NCBI RefSeq assembly: GCF_010500895.1
Contig: NZ_JAAAWO010000002.1
Span: forward strand, 1 to 64,000
DNA: 64,000 bases
Direction of reading: 5' to 3'
Source of the DNA: Alteromonas genovensis
GTDB taxonomy: Bacteria; Pseudomonadota; Gammaproteobacteria; Enterobacterales; Alteromonadaceae
Shown: one piece after another, positions 57,901 to 64,000 of the stretch
How the letters are laid out: the number at the start of each line of letters is the position of its first letter
Numbering within the stretch: position 1 is the stretch's first letter
Made by a program: the position numbers and the translations under genes
The notes under the pieces: model-generated
The model's database searches: none
Told to the model about the DNA's origin: nothing
What the model saw: only the letters and a program-made list of their open reading frames with translations

Positions 57901-58684
57901 TGCTGAGTTACTAATGGCTAATGCAGTTACGCAGCAAGAAAAGCTTAAAGCGAACGAGAATGCAGAGCGCTGGCAGCAGTTACTTGAAGAGCGCGGGCCG
58001 CTGCAGGTTAGCGAAAATATAGCTGAGAAAAATGAGCGTAAAGACGCGTTGCTGTCTACCCAAGGTCAGATAGCTCAGCAGTTAGCAGCCAATGCACAGG
58101 CACAAGAAAAACAGCAGAAATTAATAGAAGAAATGGCGAGTTTTGAGGCCTATTACGACGATATTACGTATTTGCATTCCTTAATCGGTTCAGCCAGTGG
58201 TGACAAGTTTAGGCGCTTTGCACAAGGACTCACTTTGGATAACTTAGTGGTGCTGGCTAATCAGCAGCTTGATAAGCTGCACGGGCGTTATCAGTTAATT
58301 CGCAAAGAAAATGAAGGTTTAGGGCTTAGCGTGGTTGATACTTGGCAAGGCGATGTTTTAAGAGATACTAAAACTCTATCTGGGGGCGAAAGCTTTTTAG
58401 TGAGTTTAGCGTTGGCACTGTCTTTATCTGATTTGGTGAGTTTTAAAACCAGTATCGACTCACTTTTTTTAGACGAAGGATTTGGAACTTTAGATGCAGA
58501 AACGTTGGATGTCGCCTTAGATGCTCTTGATAATTTAAATGCTAGCGGAAAGATGATAGGTGTTATTAGCCACATAGAGGCTATGAAAGAGCGTATTCCT
58601 ACTCAGTTAAAGGTAATAAAGCGAAACGGCGTAGGTTTGAGTGCATTGGAAAAGCAGTATTCAATACCTTCTACCTTAGTATAG
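54908..58684 (+). CDS. sbcC: Nuclease ATPase subunit SbcC
   Basis: Rad50-like SMC ATPase of 1258 residues. Walker A GPTGAGKTT (residues 36-44) and Walker B SLFLDEGFGTLD near 1190, with signature TLSGGESFL. Two long coiled-coil arms meet at the zinc hook CPVCGANEH (near residue 597). Start GTG 54908 overlaps the sbcD stop, coupling the two subunits. Glutamine-rich coiled coils make the length slightly above E. coli SbcC (1048). Confidence 0.96.
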   Translation: MKILTLRLKNLNALKGEWKIDFTQSPFVDNGLFAITGPTGAGKTTLLDAICLALYHQTPRLGTISSTANDIMTRGTAECLAEVEFDIKGKAYRAFWSMRRARGKADGNLQSADVELAEVDTGKVLATQVRPKSDEVERLTGLNFARFTKSMMLSQGDFAAFLNANENDRAELLEELTGTEIYGHISQAVHAQFSEAKQKKKDFGLMLEGVTLLSEQETKTLNDELTQTKQHIADLSAELHVLHQQKQWQDAIKENGHAVNEAHHLQKAAQNDADEAKSKLDKLAQSEPAEVLRVPYFKYKSIQDDVTVYEGRLKEKEQQLPHAQAACSEAQQSVAHTEKALKETKTHNIRLEERINNHVLPIDNKIQQTTDTLSELTNTISTLTASLSEKDQEKSQIEKAFSQQRALKEELSSYLQSHRHIGNIAEHISGWSESAISINNERGLINSWVAKRNESAHTFSQLSEKVSQRFDEVSKFTVESERLKEQVESYQHALNLLLNGYEKATLSDEVAVKLKHWDNIIQCDHLQQQYKALTDDVNNIATCDEARENEKATQKAKRDSLVDDYKNTKARLKEIDEIISLNNEVVHLRAQLNDGEACPVCGANEHKVDSVNIDVPATVQKRDALKQQLEDIEQEGTKAKDALAKAEMAIEQALANKSAITKRLEELKVQWQQQQEVISHAIDSAFSEIPIEDNAQFTRFSNAYKARIDSLNRQLKDIERAEQQLTDEKANHHNAQRELSNANGEHQLLLQQQQNVQASTTELEKDIEEKQRALDEKESALIAAIAEVTRANVGISGDNAIEGKDTEVEFTVPEPQDLTQWLKEKADALNVYKAKQHELESLLPSINAFNENLATLTREIATYQQQLKESAEKVKQYEGTLSSLNAKRQEVFPERNIVAVRQTAADNIERIEQQLAEYRAKQQGANNTAARLDAEKEQLIEQLMTKREQLAIARSDFESLLNKSPFESEEAFTQSLLDEETREQLVALKHSVSQKLQHAELLMANAVTQQEKLKANENAERWQQLLEERGPLQVSENIAEKNERKDALLSTQGQIAQQLAANAQAQEKQQKLIEEMASFEAYYDDITYLHSLIGSASGDKFRRFAQGLTLDNLVVLANQQLDKLHGRYQLIRKENEGLGLSVVDTWQGDVLRDTKTLSGGESFLVSLALALSLSDLVSFKTSIDSLFLDEGFGTLDAETLDVALDALDNLNASGKMIGVISHIEAMKERIPTQLKVIKRNGVGLSALEKQYSIPSTLV

Positions 58685-58872
58685 TTTTTAGGAAATTTCG
58701 CTGTTTTTTTAGTCTAAAAGGCTATTAGAGCGAATATTGGCAATCATTTTACGCTACAATAGACTCTAAAGAAGTAATTTGAATTTTGGTTTGAAATAAG
58801 GACATTGTGCTAGGAAAACAGCAGCTAGGGTAAGCAAACCACCTATTGTCAAAAAATATCGGCAGAATAGAT

Positions 58873-59679
58873 ATGTACTTAGAGACAGATATCATAAAGC
58901 GCAACAATGTGCGTTTTTTTGGCAACGGCGAAGTTACCCTACTGCTAGCCCATGGTTTTGGTTGCGATCAGCGCATGTGGGACCATCTAATCCCTTATCT
59001 TGAAAACGACTACAAAATCGTTTTGTTTGATTATGTTGGGTGTGGACAGTCAGATCTTAGTGCATTCGATAAAAAAAGATATTCAAAGCTGTGTGGTTAT
59101 GCGAAAGACGTTGAAGAAATCTGTGATGCGCTTGAACTAAGCAATATTATTTTTATAGGCCATTCAGTGAGTGGCACCATTGGCATGCACGCGGCAATCG
59201 AACGCCCAGGCTTAATTAACAAGCTGATCATGATTTGTCCTTCTCCATGTTTCTTAAATGTCCCGCCCGATTACATGGGTGGGTTTGAAAAACAAGACTT
59301 AGAAGAGCTCATCAATTTAATGGATAAAAACTATCTTGGGTGGGCCAATTATTTTGCCCCTATTGTAATGGGCAAAGGTAACGACGATGCTTTTACCCAA
59401 GAGCTAGAAAACAGCTTTTGTTCTACCGATCCCGGCTACGCAAAACCCTTTGCTAAAGCCACATTTTTTGCAGACGATAGGTACCTTTTGCCAAAGCTCG
59501 GCACGCCAACACTGATACTTCAAAGCCAAGATGACAGCCTTGCATCTGTTGAAGTTGGCCGCTACATGAATAAAGCAATAGAGCACTCTGAACTCATCGT
59601 TTTAGAAGCCAAAGGGCACTGCTTGCACATGACAACACCAGAGCAGGTGGCTTGTGCTATCGGGGAGTTCTTGGGTTGA
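58873..59679 (+). CDS. rsbQ: RsbQ-like alpha/beta hydrolase, signalling type
   Basis: Very close to Bacillus RsbQ over its whole length (268 residues). Shared segments are AHGFGCDQ, LFDYVGCGQSDL, PSPCFLN, GGFEKQDLE, FCSTDP and KGHCLHM. Catalytic triad Ser98 (GHSVS), Asp220/221 (QSQDDS) and His249. RsbQ is the closest bacterial relative of the plant receptors D14 and KAI2 and works in Bacillus with the PAS-phosphatase RsbP in energy-stress sensing. Here the partner is a diguanylate cyclase whose TTG start overlaps this stop (TTGA). A longer frame from TTG 58846 exists; ATG 58873 fits the family. Confidence 0.9.
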   Translation: MYLETDIIKRNNVRFFGNGEVTLLLAHGFGCDQRMWDHLIPYLENDYKIVLFDYVGCGQSDLSAFDKKRYSKLCGYAKDVEEICDALELSNIIFIGHSVSGTIGMHAAIERPGLINKLIMICPSPCFLNVPPDYMGGFEKQDLEELINLMDKNYLGWANYFAPIVMGKGNDDAFTQELENSFCSTDPGYAKPFAKATFFADDRYLLPKLGTPTLILQSQDDSLASVEVGRYMNKAIEHSELIVLEAKGHCLHMTTPEQVACAIGEFLG

Positions 59680-60569
59680 ACCAAGTAGAATTTGATCATT
59701 TCCCTTGCCTGCTGTTAGTGAGTCATATTGAGACCACCCATTTACTTACCTGCAATACTTATGCAGAGAGTTTTCTGGGGTTACAGAGCATTGACGGCTC
59801 GTTTGGCATCAATGACATGCTGTCTAAAGCGTCACTGATTTTTTACGAGAGTTACTTAAAGCCTATTTTGTTAAGTAATGGGATGTGTAAAGAGGTTCAA
59901 CTTACGCTTTTGACTCATACTGGCGAGCGTGTTCCTGCTGTGGCCCATATTACGTTGAAAGAAGCGGCGCTTTACTGGGCTATTTATCCTGCTCAAGAGC
60001 GAGACAAGCTATACCAAGAGCTTGTTTCTGCTCGCGAGAATTTGGAAGCAAAAACCGAGGAGCTCACTCGACTAACTCGGCTAGACCCGCTCACATCATT
60101 ATTAAATCGTCGTGCACTAACCGCCGACCTTAATAAAATAATCACGCTCATAAAACGCAAGTACGTACCTGTATGCTTAGTACTCATCGATATCGACTTT
60201 TTTAAGCCTATAAATGATAATTTCGGTCACGAGTATGGCGATGAGGTTTTAATAAAACTTGCCGCCGTACTAAAAGGCGTTGTACGAGAAAGTGATTTAG
60301 TCGCGCGATGGGGTGGCGAAGAGTTTTTATTAGTTCTTTATAATGCCAACGTTGACGATGCGTTTTCTTATTGCGATAGAATTCATGAAGCCGTCCGAGA
60401 CATTGACCTACCCGATAATAAACATCTTACGGTAAGCATTGGCATAGCCAATGTGAAGCAAGAGGATATCAGCGACAGTGAGGTTATTTCTAAAAATATT
60501 CACGTTGCAGATAGCGCGCTTTACATCGCTAAAAAAAGCGGTAGAAATCAAACTCAATTAGTTAGCTAG
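59676..60569 (+). CDS. PAS-GGDEF diguanylate cyclase coupled to RsbQ
   Basis: Makes cyclic di-GMP. The N-terminal 110 residues form a PAS-like sensor (HFPCLLLVSHIETTHLLTCN), followed by a coiled-coil linker (about 113-135). The cyclase domain then follows with LDPLTSLLNRRAL, DIDFFKPINDNFGH, and the active site RWGGEEF (GGEEF at 213-217). An inhibitory I-site RESD lies five residues before GGEEF, so product inhibition is expected. Start is TTG 59676, translationally coupled to rsbQ. The PAS domain is the probable docking site for RsbQ or its product. Confidence 0.9.
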   Translation: MNQVEFDHFPCLLLVSHIETTHLLTCNTYAESFLGLQSIDGSFGINDMLSKASLIFYESYLKPILLSNGMCKEVQLTLLTHTGERVPAVAHITLKEAALYWAIYPAQERDKLYQELVSARENLEAKTEELTRLTRLDPLTSLLNRRALTADLNKIITLIKRKYVPVCLVLIDIDFFKPINDNFGHEYGDEVLIKLAAVLKGVVRESDLVARWGGEEFLLVLYNANVDDAFSYCDRIHEAVRDIDLPDNKHLTVSIGIANVKQEDISDSEVISKNIHVADSALYIAKKSGRNQTQLVS

Positions 60570-60714
60570 TGTTGGCGTTCTATCTCAGTCGTTCCGAGAG
60601 ATAGTGATACACGTCTTATTTTTCAAACGACAGAACTAATAAATTGGCTAGTTTTTGCATGGCATATAGGCCACAATCGCCATGCTGTGCAAACAATATA
60701 CTATGGAGAAAGCA

Positions 60715-61212
60715 ATGACTTGTGAAGGGAGAGTATCTGACGTGGGCGCGTTAATTAAACAATGGTCTGTTGGTGCAGTACTATTGGTAATAATGGCAAT
60801 TACAGGCTGCAGTGATAGTGAAGTAGGCGATGTGTCTCTTGGTTTATTTACTACCAAAGATATTAAGATAGACGCGTTAGTAGACCCCATAGTAACAGGC
60901 GTTACCTGTCATATTTCTAGTATTGAGGCCGATTTAGACTTTTCAGATCCGTCTGATAGCGCGATTGCCTGCAGACAAACCGGGCCGATAACAGCTGAAA
61001 TGCTAGCGAACATTGATAAATCGCCCTCTGGTGATGTGATTTTTAGAAAATCTAAAAGTGTGTTTTTTAAAAACATGAAGCTTCGCCGCATTTACGATGA
61101 AGAATCAAAAACACTGATGTATTCGTCGTACAGTACGAAAGAAACATCAGGTAGTTACAAACATAGCTTATCTACGGTACCACTTTGGGAAACTGCGGCT
61201 TTTAATAATTAA
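60715..61212 (+). CDS. CreA-family lipoprotein
   Basis: A 165-residue exported protein: lipobox ITGC after a hydrophobic signal, then a CreA-like domain with DPIVTGVTCHIS, DSAIACRQTGPI and IFRKSKSVFFKNMKLRRIYDEE. E. coli CreA is a periplasmic protein of unknown function; this relative appears lipid-anchored. ATG 60715 has GGAG seven bases upstream; earlier in-frame ATGs do not. Confidence 0.82.
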   Translation: MTCEGRVSDVGALIKQWSVGAVLLVIMAITGCSDSEVGDVSLGLFTTKDIKIDALVDPIVTGVTCHISSIEADLDFSDPSDSAIACRQTGPITAEMLANIDKSPSGDVIFRKSKSVFFKNMKLRRIYDEESKTLMYSSYSTKETSGSYKHSLSTVPLWETAAFNN

Positions 61213-61333
61213 TCGAGTGCTGCGAAAAAGCCTGTGATGAAAGCTCACTTTTAAAAGCGCACGTTAAAAACGATTCTTTATTGTGCGCTATCATAACCAA
61301 TGTCAATAAGTTCGCTCTTGGTTTTAAATCTCT

Positions 61334-62092
61334 TTAAAACATGCGTGTGTAAACCAGCGTAGCGCTCAATGCAGTGTCGTCATCGGTGAGTGGGCTGTCA
61401 CTTATGCTGCTATCAAAAAATGTAGCGCCGACGTCAACTCGCGTCATGCCGCCTAAAAACTTACCCGTAGACACTGCGACTCTTACTTCGGTATTTGTCG
61501 CGCTGCTGCCTTCATACAAACCTCTAAATGCAGTGACTTCTTCAGGACGCACGCCGTAGTAATAATCCACATAGTTATTATCTTGAAAGCTAAGACCAAC
61601 AGAGGGCTCAATCAAAAAGCCATTTACTCTAAATTGTTTGCCTATTCGCGCAGTGGCTTGAAAACCATCGTATTTACCTAGCATATCGGTATTGGTGGAT
61701 AAGGAGTATGTCCAGCTTTGCGTGTTGTAATTTGCACTTATTCCAGCGGCAAAACTAAAGTCTCTATCGTCCATTCCTTCAAAGATAAAGCTGTCGGATT
61801 CCTCGTAACCGGCAAACACGGGAACCAATTGTGCATCGACTGAGAAGCCCTCTTTTTGAAATACTTGATAGCTAACAAAAGGCCCATACACCCTGAGTTT
61901 TTCGCCGGCATAACCAATAATAGGAATAGGAACAATTCGGTTATCGAAGCCCGCGTAGACATCTTGCGATACGCTAATGCCAAAACCATACATCCAGCCT
62001 TGAGGTTGTTGTGGAGCCTGGGCGTGCGTAAATGTAGACGCGGTTAGTGCCGACAGCAAGCCGCTAAGTATTAAACCTGTTTGTATTTTCAA
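61334..62092 (-). CDS. MipA/OmpV family outer-membrane protein
   Basis: A 252-residue protein with signal peptide (ending THAQA) and beta-barrel of the MipA/OmpV family: GWMYGFGISVSQDVYAGFD, VPIPIIGYAGEKL, and a C-terminal LVYTRMF ending in phenylalanine. MipA scaffolds peptidoglycan synthases in E. coli; OmpV-type members act as porins or adhesins. Which applies here is unknown. An 11-12 bp repeat array lies upstream. Confidence 0.88.
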   Translation of the reverse strand: MKIQTGLILSGLLSALTASTFTHAQAPQQPQGWMYGFGISVSQDVYAGFDNRIVPIPIIGYAGEKLRVYGPFVSYQVFQKEGFSVDAQLVPVFAGYEESDSFIFEGMDDRDFSFAAGISANYNTQSWTYSLSTNTDMLGKYDGFQATARIGKQFRVNGFLIEPSVGLSFQDNNYVDYYYGVRPEEVTAFRGLYEGSSATNTEVRVAVSTGKFLGGMTRVDVGATFFDSSISDSPLTDDDTALSATLVYTRMF

Positions 62093-62139
62093 TTTCGAGC
62101 CTCCTTTTCAATAGCAATGTATTCGACCGTTTAAAGCAA

Positions 62140-62197
62140 CGTTTAAATCAGAGTTTGAACAGAGCTTAAAACAGAACTTAAAATAAAACCTAAAACA
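62140..62197. repeat. Five diverged 11-12 bp tandem units upstream of the MipA gene
   Basis: CGTTTAAATCA, GAGTTTGAACA, GAGCTTAAAACA, GAACTTAAAATA and AAACCTAAAACA. Period is close to one DNA helical turn. It lies 48-105 bp upstream of the mipA-like start codon, in a 321-bp gap without genes. Confidence 0.55.
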
Positions 62198-62413
62198 AGA
62201 ATACATTCAATGGGTCGTAATTGATCAGCACTATGCGTGAGTGAGTGTAACCAAGTGTTGCTGCTGCCCTCTGACTAAGCGTTAGATTTATCTGCAGGCG
62301 GTTTTTTAAAATGAAATCGTGGCAAGTGATAAAAACCATCTTAGTTGATGATAGGGCTTGTGATAGAGTGGAGGGATATGAAGCAAAGTAATATGAAGTA
62401 AATTGACGAGAAA

Positions 62414-63328
62414 ATGGTGAAGCACGAATACATTATTGGCATCGACGGCGGAGGTTCACACTGTCGGGCTGTGTTGCAAAGTAGCGATGGAAAAATAGTG
62501 GGAGAGGGAGTCTCTGGGGCATCAAATATTATGAGCGACCCCCAACAGGCACTGCAATCAATAGTGAGTGCATGCAAAGCAGCAATAGCCGATGCCAACC
62601 TGTCGCTTTCTCTTTCAAACGTAGTGGTAATGGCTGGGCTTGCAGGCGCCAACATTCCTAAAGCAAAGACCTATTTTCTGTCATTGCCAATGCCGTTTAA
62701 ACGCATTCACGTAATGAGCGATTTGCATGCCGCCTGCTTTGGTGCCCATGAAGGTGCAAGCGGTGGCCTAATTATCTGCGGCACTGGCTCGGCGGCAACG
62801 TGTCATCGCGATGGCACATTTAAAGATATTGGTGGTTATGGACTTAGTTTAGGCGACAATGGCAGCGCAGCGTGGCTTGGTCTTCAAGCAGTCAAAATTA
62901 CCTTACTTACGATGGATGGTGTTCATCAAGAAAGCGCGCTTGCAAAGCGAGTGGTTGAGCAACTCCAAGCACGCACAGCTAGCGATGTTGTTACCATTAC
63001 CTCCTCTTACAAACCAAGTCATTATGGAGAGTTGGCACCCCTTGTTACAGCGTGTCATGAAGCAGGCTGCAAAACAGCTACCGAGATTATTCGCGAAGGC
63101 GCACGCTACATTCACTCCATCATAATCACGCTGAACGAGTACTATCGAAGCTTTTGTAAAACAGCAGGCGATTCATCAGTAATGCCAGTGTGTGTGGTGG
63201 GTGGACTTGCGCAAACTTATATTCCGTTATTGCCTAATGATATACAGCAATCGTTATGCGCGCCAAAAACAAACGCTCAGCGCGGTGCAATAGGGTACTT
63301 TTTACAAGTGGAGAGCGCAAAACGATAG
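62414..63328 (+). CDS. BadF/BadG-type kinase, probable N-acetylglucosamine or glucosamine kinase
   Basis: A 304-residue ASKHA-fold kinase. ATP-binding phosphate-1 motif YIIGIDGGGSHCRAVL at residues 6-21, phosphate-2 region IICGTGSAATCH near 120, and GGYGLSLGDNGSAAWLG, typical of glucosamine/GlcNAc kinases of the BadF/BadG family. It should feed amino sugars from chitin or cell-wall turnover into metabolism; no nag gene is adjacent, so the exact sugar is inferred. Confidence 0.85.
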   Translation: MVKHEYIIGIDGGGSHCRAVLQSSDGKIVGEGVSGASNIMSDPQQALQSIVSACKAAIADANLSLSLSNVVVMAGLAGANIPKAKTYFLSLPMPFKRIHVMSDLHAACFGAHEGASGGLIICGTGSAATCHRDGTFKDIGGYGLSLGDNGSAAWLGLQAVKITLLTMDGVHQESALAKRVVEQLQARTASDVVTITSSYKPSHYGELAPLVTACHEAGCKTATEIIREGARYIHSIIITLNEYYRSFCKTAGDSSVMPVCVVGGLAQTYIPLLPNDIQQSLCAPKTNAQRGAIGYFLQVESAKR

Positions 63329-63368
63329 AGTGAAAGAAGACGTAAAGTAAAACGTTCTTAAAGGAATA

Positions 63369-63413
63369 GGGCAGATAGTAACTGGGCCAATAGTAACAAG
63401 GCCGAAAGAGACG
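63369..63413. repeat. Three adjacent 15-bp diverged tandem units
   Basis: GGGCAGATAGTAACT, GGGCCAATAGTAACA and AGGCCGAAAGAGACG; the first two agree at 12 of 15 positions. Between convergent genes. Confidence 0.55.
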
Positions 63414-63473
63414 GGGTTCTATAGGAAAAGGGTTTTGTGCACAATAGTGTGAAGGGTAGACGTGGTTTAAATA

Positions 63474-63502
63474 AATAAGGTGGCTTGCGCCACCTTATTT
63501 TG
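63474..63502. terminator. Bidirectional terminator between the kinase gene and ybiT
   Basis: AATAAGGTGGC (63474-63484) pairs with GCCACCTTATT (63489-63499) around TTGC, with T's following. Confidence 0.88.
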
Positions 63503-63525
63503 TATATAACGTTTAAAACGTTAAT

Positions 63526-64000
63526 TTACGCTATTTCTTTGTGTGACAAGAACTCGTCGTAGTTACCATCAAAGTGGTTAAGCTCTTGATCTTTTATTTC
63601 AATAATTTGAGTGGCTAGCGAAGAAACGAACTCTCTGTCGTGGCTAACAAAAATAACCGTGCCATCAAATTTGTAAATAGCATTATTGAGCGCTTCGATA
63701 GACTCCATATCCATGTGGTTGGTAGGTTCATCTAGCACAAGTACGTTGATATCTTGAAGCATTAGCTTGCCAAACAATAGACGGTTTTTCTCACCACCTG
63801 AACACACCTGCACTTTCTTATTGAAGTCGTCAGAGGTAAACAGTAAGCGTCCCAGCATACCTTTTATTTGAAGGTCATCATGCTTTGGACTGCGCCACTG
63901 GCTCATCCAGTCAAACAACGTCATATCTTTAGCGAAGTATTTGGCGTTGTCTTGTGGAATGTAACCTATCGCTGCGTTTTCCGCCCACTTAATGTTACCC
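63526..64000 (-). CDS. ybiT: ABC-F ATPase YbiT, C-terminal part
   Basis: Partial: the frame continues past the right edge. The second ABC domain is seen, with signature CSGGEKNRLLFGKLM, Walker B VLVLDEPTNHMDMESIEALN and the switch SHDREFVSSLAT. IKWAENAAIGYIPQD at the edge matches YbiT, one of four ABC-F translation factors of E. coli. The signature has C in place of the usual L. ABC-F proteins act on the ribosome and have no membrane domain. Confidence 0.93.
   Translation of the reverse strand, partial: GNIKWAENAAIGYIPQDNAKYFAKDMTLFDWMSQWRSPKHDDLQIKGMLGRLLFTSDDFNKKVQVCSGGEKNRLLFGKLMLQDINVLVLDEPTNHMDMESIEALNNAIYKFDGTVIFVSHDREFVSSLATQIIEIKDQELNHFDGNYDEFLSHKEIA

Noticed and set aside
1-64000. 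CRISPR arrays, tRNA genes, prophage or integron structures
   Set aside because: No regularly spaced identical repeats, no cloverleaf with TTCGA-type T-loop context, no integrase and no phage structural genes were seen.

Overview
The window looks like chromosome of a marine gammaproteobacterium of the Alteromonas group. The arguments are moderate GC content, the gene families and their order (tkt-epd-pgk followed by a class I aldolase, oversized PstC and PstA, ppk-ppx, ohrR/ohr, yigZ-ygjP-yacL) and a standard class A RNase P RNA. Genus is an inference from protein character; no database search was possible. There is no tRNA, rRNA, CRISPR array or prophage.

Layout. Positions 1-1238 hold the tail of an IS30-type transposase joined to a ruined sensor kinase (lost N-terminus, in-frame stop, frameshift). 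Positions 1261-8478 carry cytochrome b561, a branched-chain aminotransferase, an M16 lipoprotein protease, an MDR oxidoreductase and a secreted cyclophilin with a GlyGly-CTERM tail. rnpB lies at 8624-8971, followed by a solute-binding protein, a DEDDh exonuclease and an outer-membrane-type protein. metK (11745-12890) is preceded by four tandem MetJ boxes and diverges from tkt-epd-pgk-fda (13309-18774), a central-carbon block ending in a class I aldolase. Positions 18960-22237 hold a hypothetical protein, an S9 peptidase and a DUF418 remnant.

The phosphate region runs from 22525 to 34029: ppx and ppk on the minus strand, a GcvR-like ACT protein, then pstC-pstA-pstB-phoU and a PiT transporter. 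Candidate Pho boxes lie before ppk and before the PiT gene, suggesting one phosphate-starvation regulon. Stress genes follow (uspE-like, oxyR, trhA with an overlapping secreted phosphatase, ohrR/ohr), then an M1 aminopeptidase, a CDF transporter and a PGAP1-like hydrolase. The coupled set yigZ-ygjP-yacL and a chromosomal ccdAB module come next (44722-46957). The right part has a DUF3754 membrane protein, a porin, an AI-2E/PerM permease, a secreted adenosine deaminase, sbcDC, an RsbQ hydrolase translationally coupled to a PAS-GGDEF diguanylate cyclase, a CreA-like lipoprotein, an MipA protein, a BadF-type sugar kinase and the C-terminal part of ybiT.

Two observations stand out. First, the RsbQ/diguanylate-cyclase pair (58873-60569) looks like a small-molecule sensing module with c-di-GMP output instead of the PP2C phosphatase of Bacillus. 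Second, many loci, coding and non-coding, carry short diverged tandem repeats of unrelated sequence with a period of 14-17 bp, most often 15.
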